Shown here: positions 63,925 through 64,000 of the stretch, piece by piece
How the letters are laid out: each line of letters starts with the position of its first letter
Numbering within the stretch: the stretch's first letter is position 1
Made by a program: the position numbers and the translations under genes
From: Aquimonas sp044377145
Lineage (GTDB): Bacteria > Pseudomonadota > Gammaproteobacteria > Xanthomonadales > Xanthomonadaceae
Reading direction: 5' to 3'
DNA: 64,000 nucleotides
NCBI RefSeq assembly: GCF_044377145.1
Contig: NZ_JBILJQ010000011.1
Span: forward strand, 23,630-87,629
Notes under the pieces: model-generated
Seen by the model: the letters and a program-made list of their open reading frames with translations, nothing else
What the model was told of the DNA's origin: nothing
Database searches by the model: none

Positions 63925-64000
63925 TCAGTTGCAGATCGGCGCCCAGCCCTCGATCGGCAACAAGCTGTCGATGTCGCGGTTGCGCGTGGTCGGCAGTCGG
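63925..64000 (-). CDS. Possible 3' end of a minus-strand gene cut by the window edge
   Basis: The minus-strand frame entering at 64000 encodes about 24 residues ending RDIDSLLPIEGWAPICN and a TGA at 63927-63925. The composition looks protein-like and a terminator-like hairpin follows it. The stretch is too short to name a family. The evidence is weak. Confidence 0.35.
   Translation of the reverse strand, partial: RLPTTRNRDIDSLLPIEGWAPICN

Overview
The window is high-GC DNA from a gammaproteobacterium, most likely Xanthomonadales/Lysobacterales. The evidence is the gene order rhlB/trxA/rho, many TonB-dependent receptors, a sux-like sucrose locus, a tryptophan-halogenase/TonB-receptor pair, an Xps/Gsp-type type II secretion segment, and dispersed GGGATTC-type heptamer arrays in intergenic DNA. 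I cannot assign a genus from sequence alone. No rRNA, tRNA, CRISPR array or complete insertion sequence was recognised.

Layout. 0-8 kb: an MscS channel, a putative outer-membrane protein, a DUF1415 protein, a TMEM175-like membrane protein and a large propeller/GGDEF diguanylate cyclase, with remnants of patatin and Rnk/GreA genes between them. 8-14.2 kb: a lipoprotein, a serine hydrolase and a FecA-like receptor facing a divergent ECF sigma/FecR pair; a truncated copy of the 14.3-kb adaptor gene lies at 8.2 kb. 14.3-22 kb: an HlyD adaptor, an ABC ATPase and two FtsX-type permeases behind a near-consensus sigma-54 promoter, followed by an NtrC-type response regulator and its histidine kinase. 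This looks like one self-contained regulatory circuit. 22.1-30.2 kb: a sucrose locus (LacI regulator, SSS symporter, TonB receptor, amylosucrase, ROK fructokinase) with a LacI-type operator in the divergent promoter. 30.2-38 kb: the complete atpIBEFHAGDC operon, whose wider gaps carry hairpins or heptamer arrays.

38.2-48.9 kb is the accessory island and the most interesting region. A 2096-residue secreted Rhs/YD-repeat protein with teneurin-like domain order is followed by three toxin-tip/Sel1-repeat modules. Module 1 is the tip of the full-length protein plus its partner gene. Module 2 is an orphan core-plus-tip with its own partner. Module 3 is an internally deleted core-plus-tip remnant with an intact partner. 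Each tip gene overlaps its Sel1-repeat gene by 1-4 nt. Tips 1 and 2 share a His...Cys pattern resembling caspase-fold/DUF4347 domains. The island is bracketed by two copies of the 3' end of the lrp-family gene.

49-64 kb: lrp/phhA, rho, a DUF3149 micro-protein, trxA, rhlB, gspC-gspD-gspE (GspE lacks all cysteines), then a flavin-dependent halogenase divergent from a TonB receptor with three operator-like boxes between them. The last 307 bases hold a terminator-like palindrome and probably the 3' end of a further minus-strand gene.
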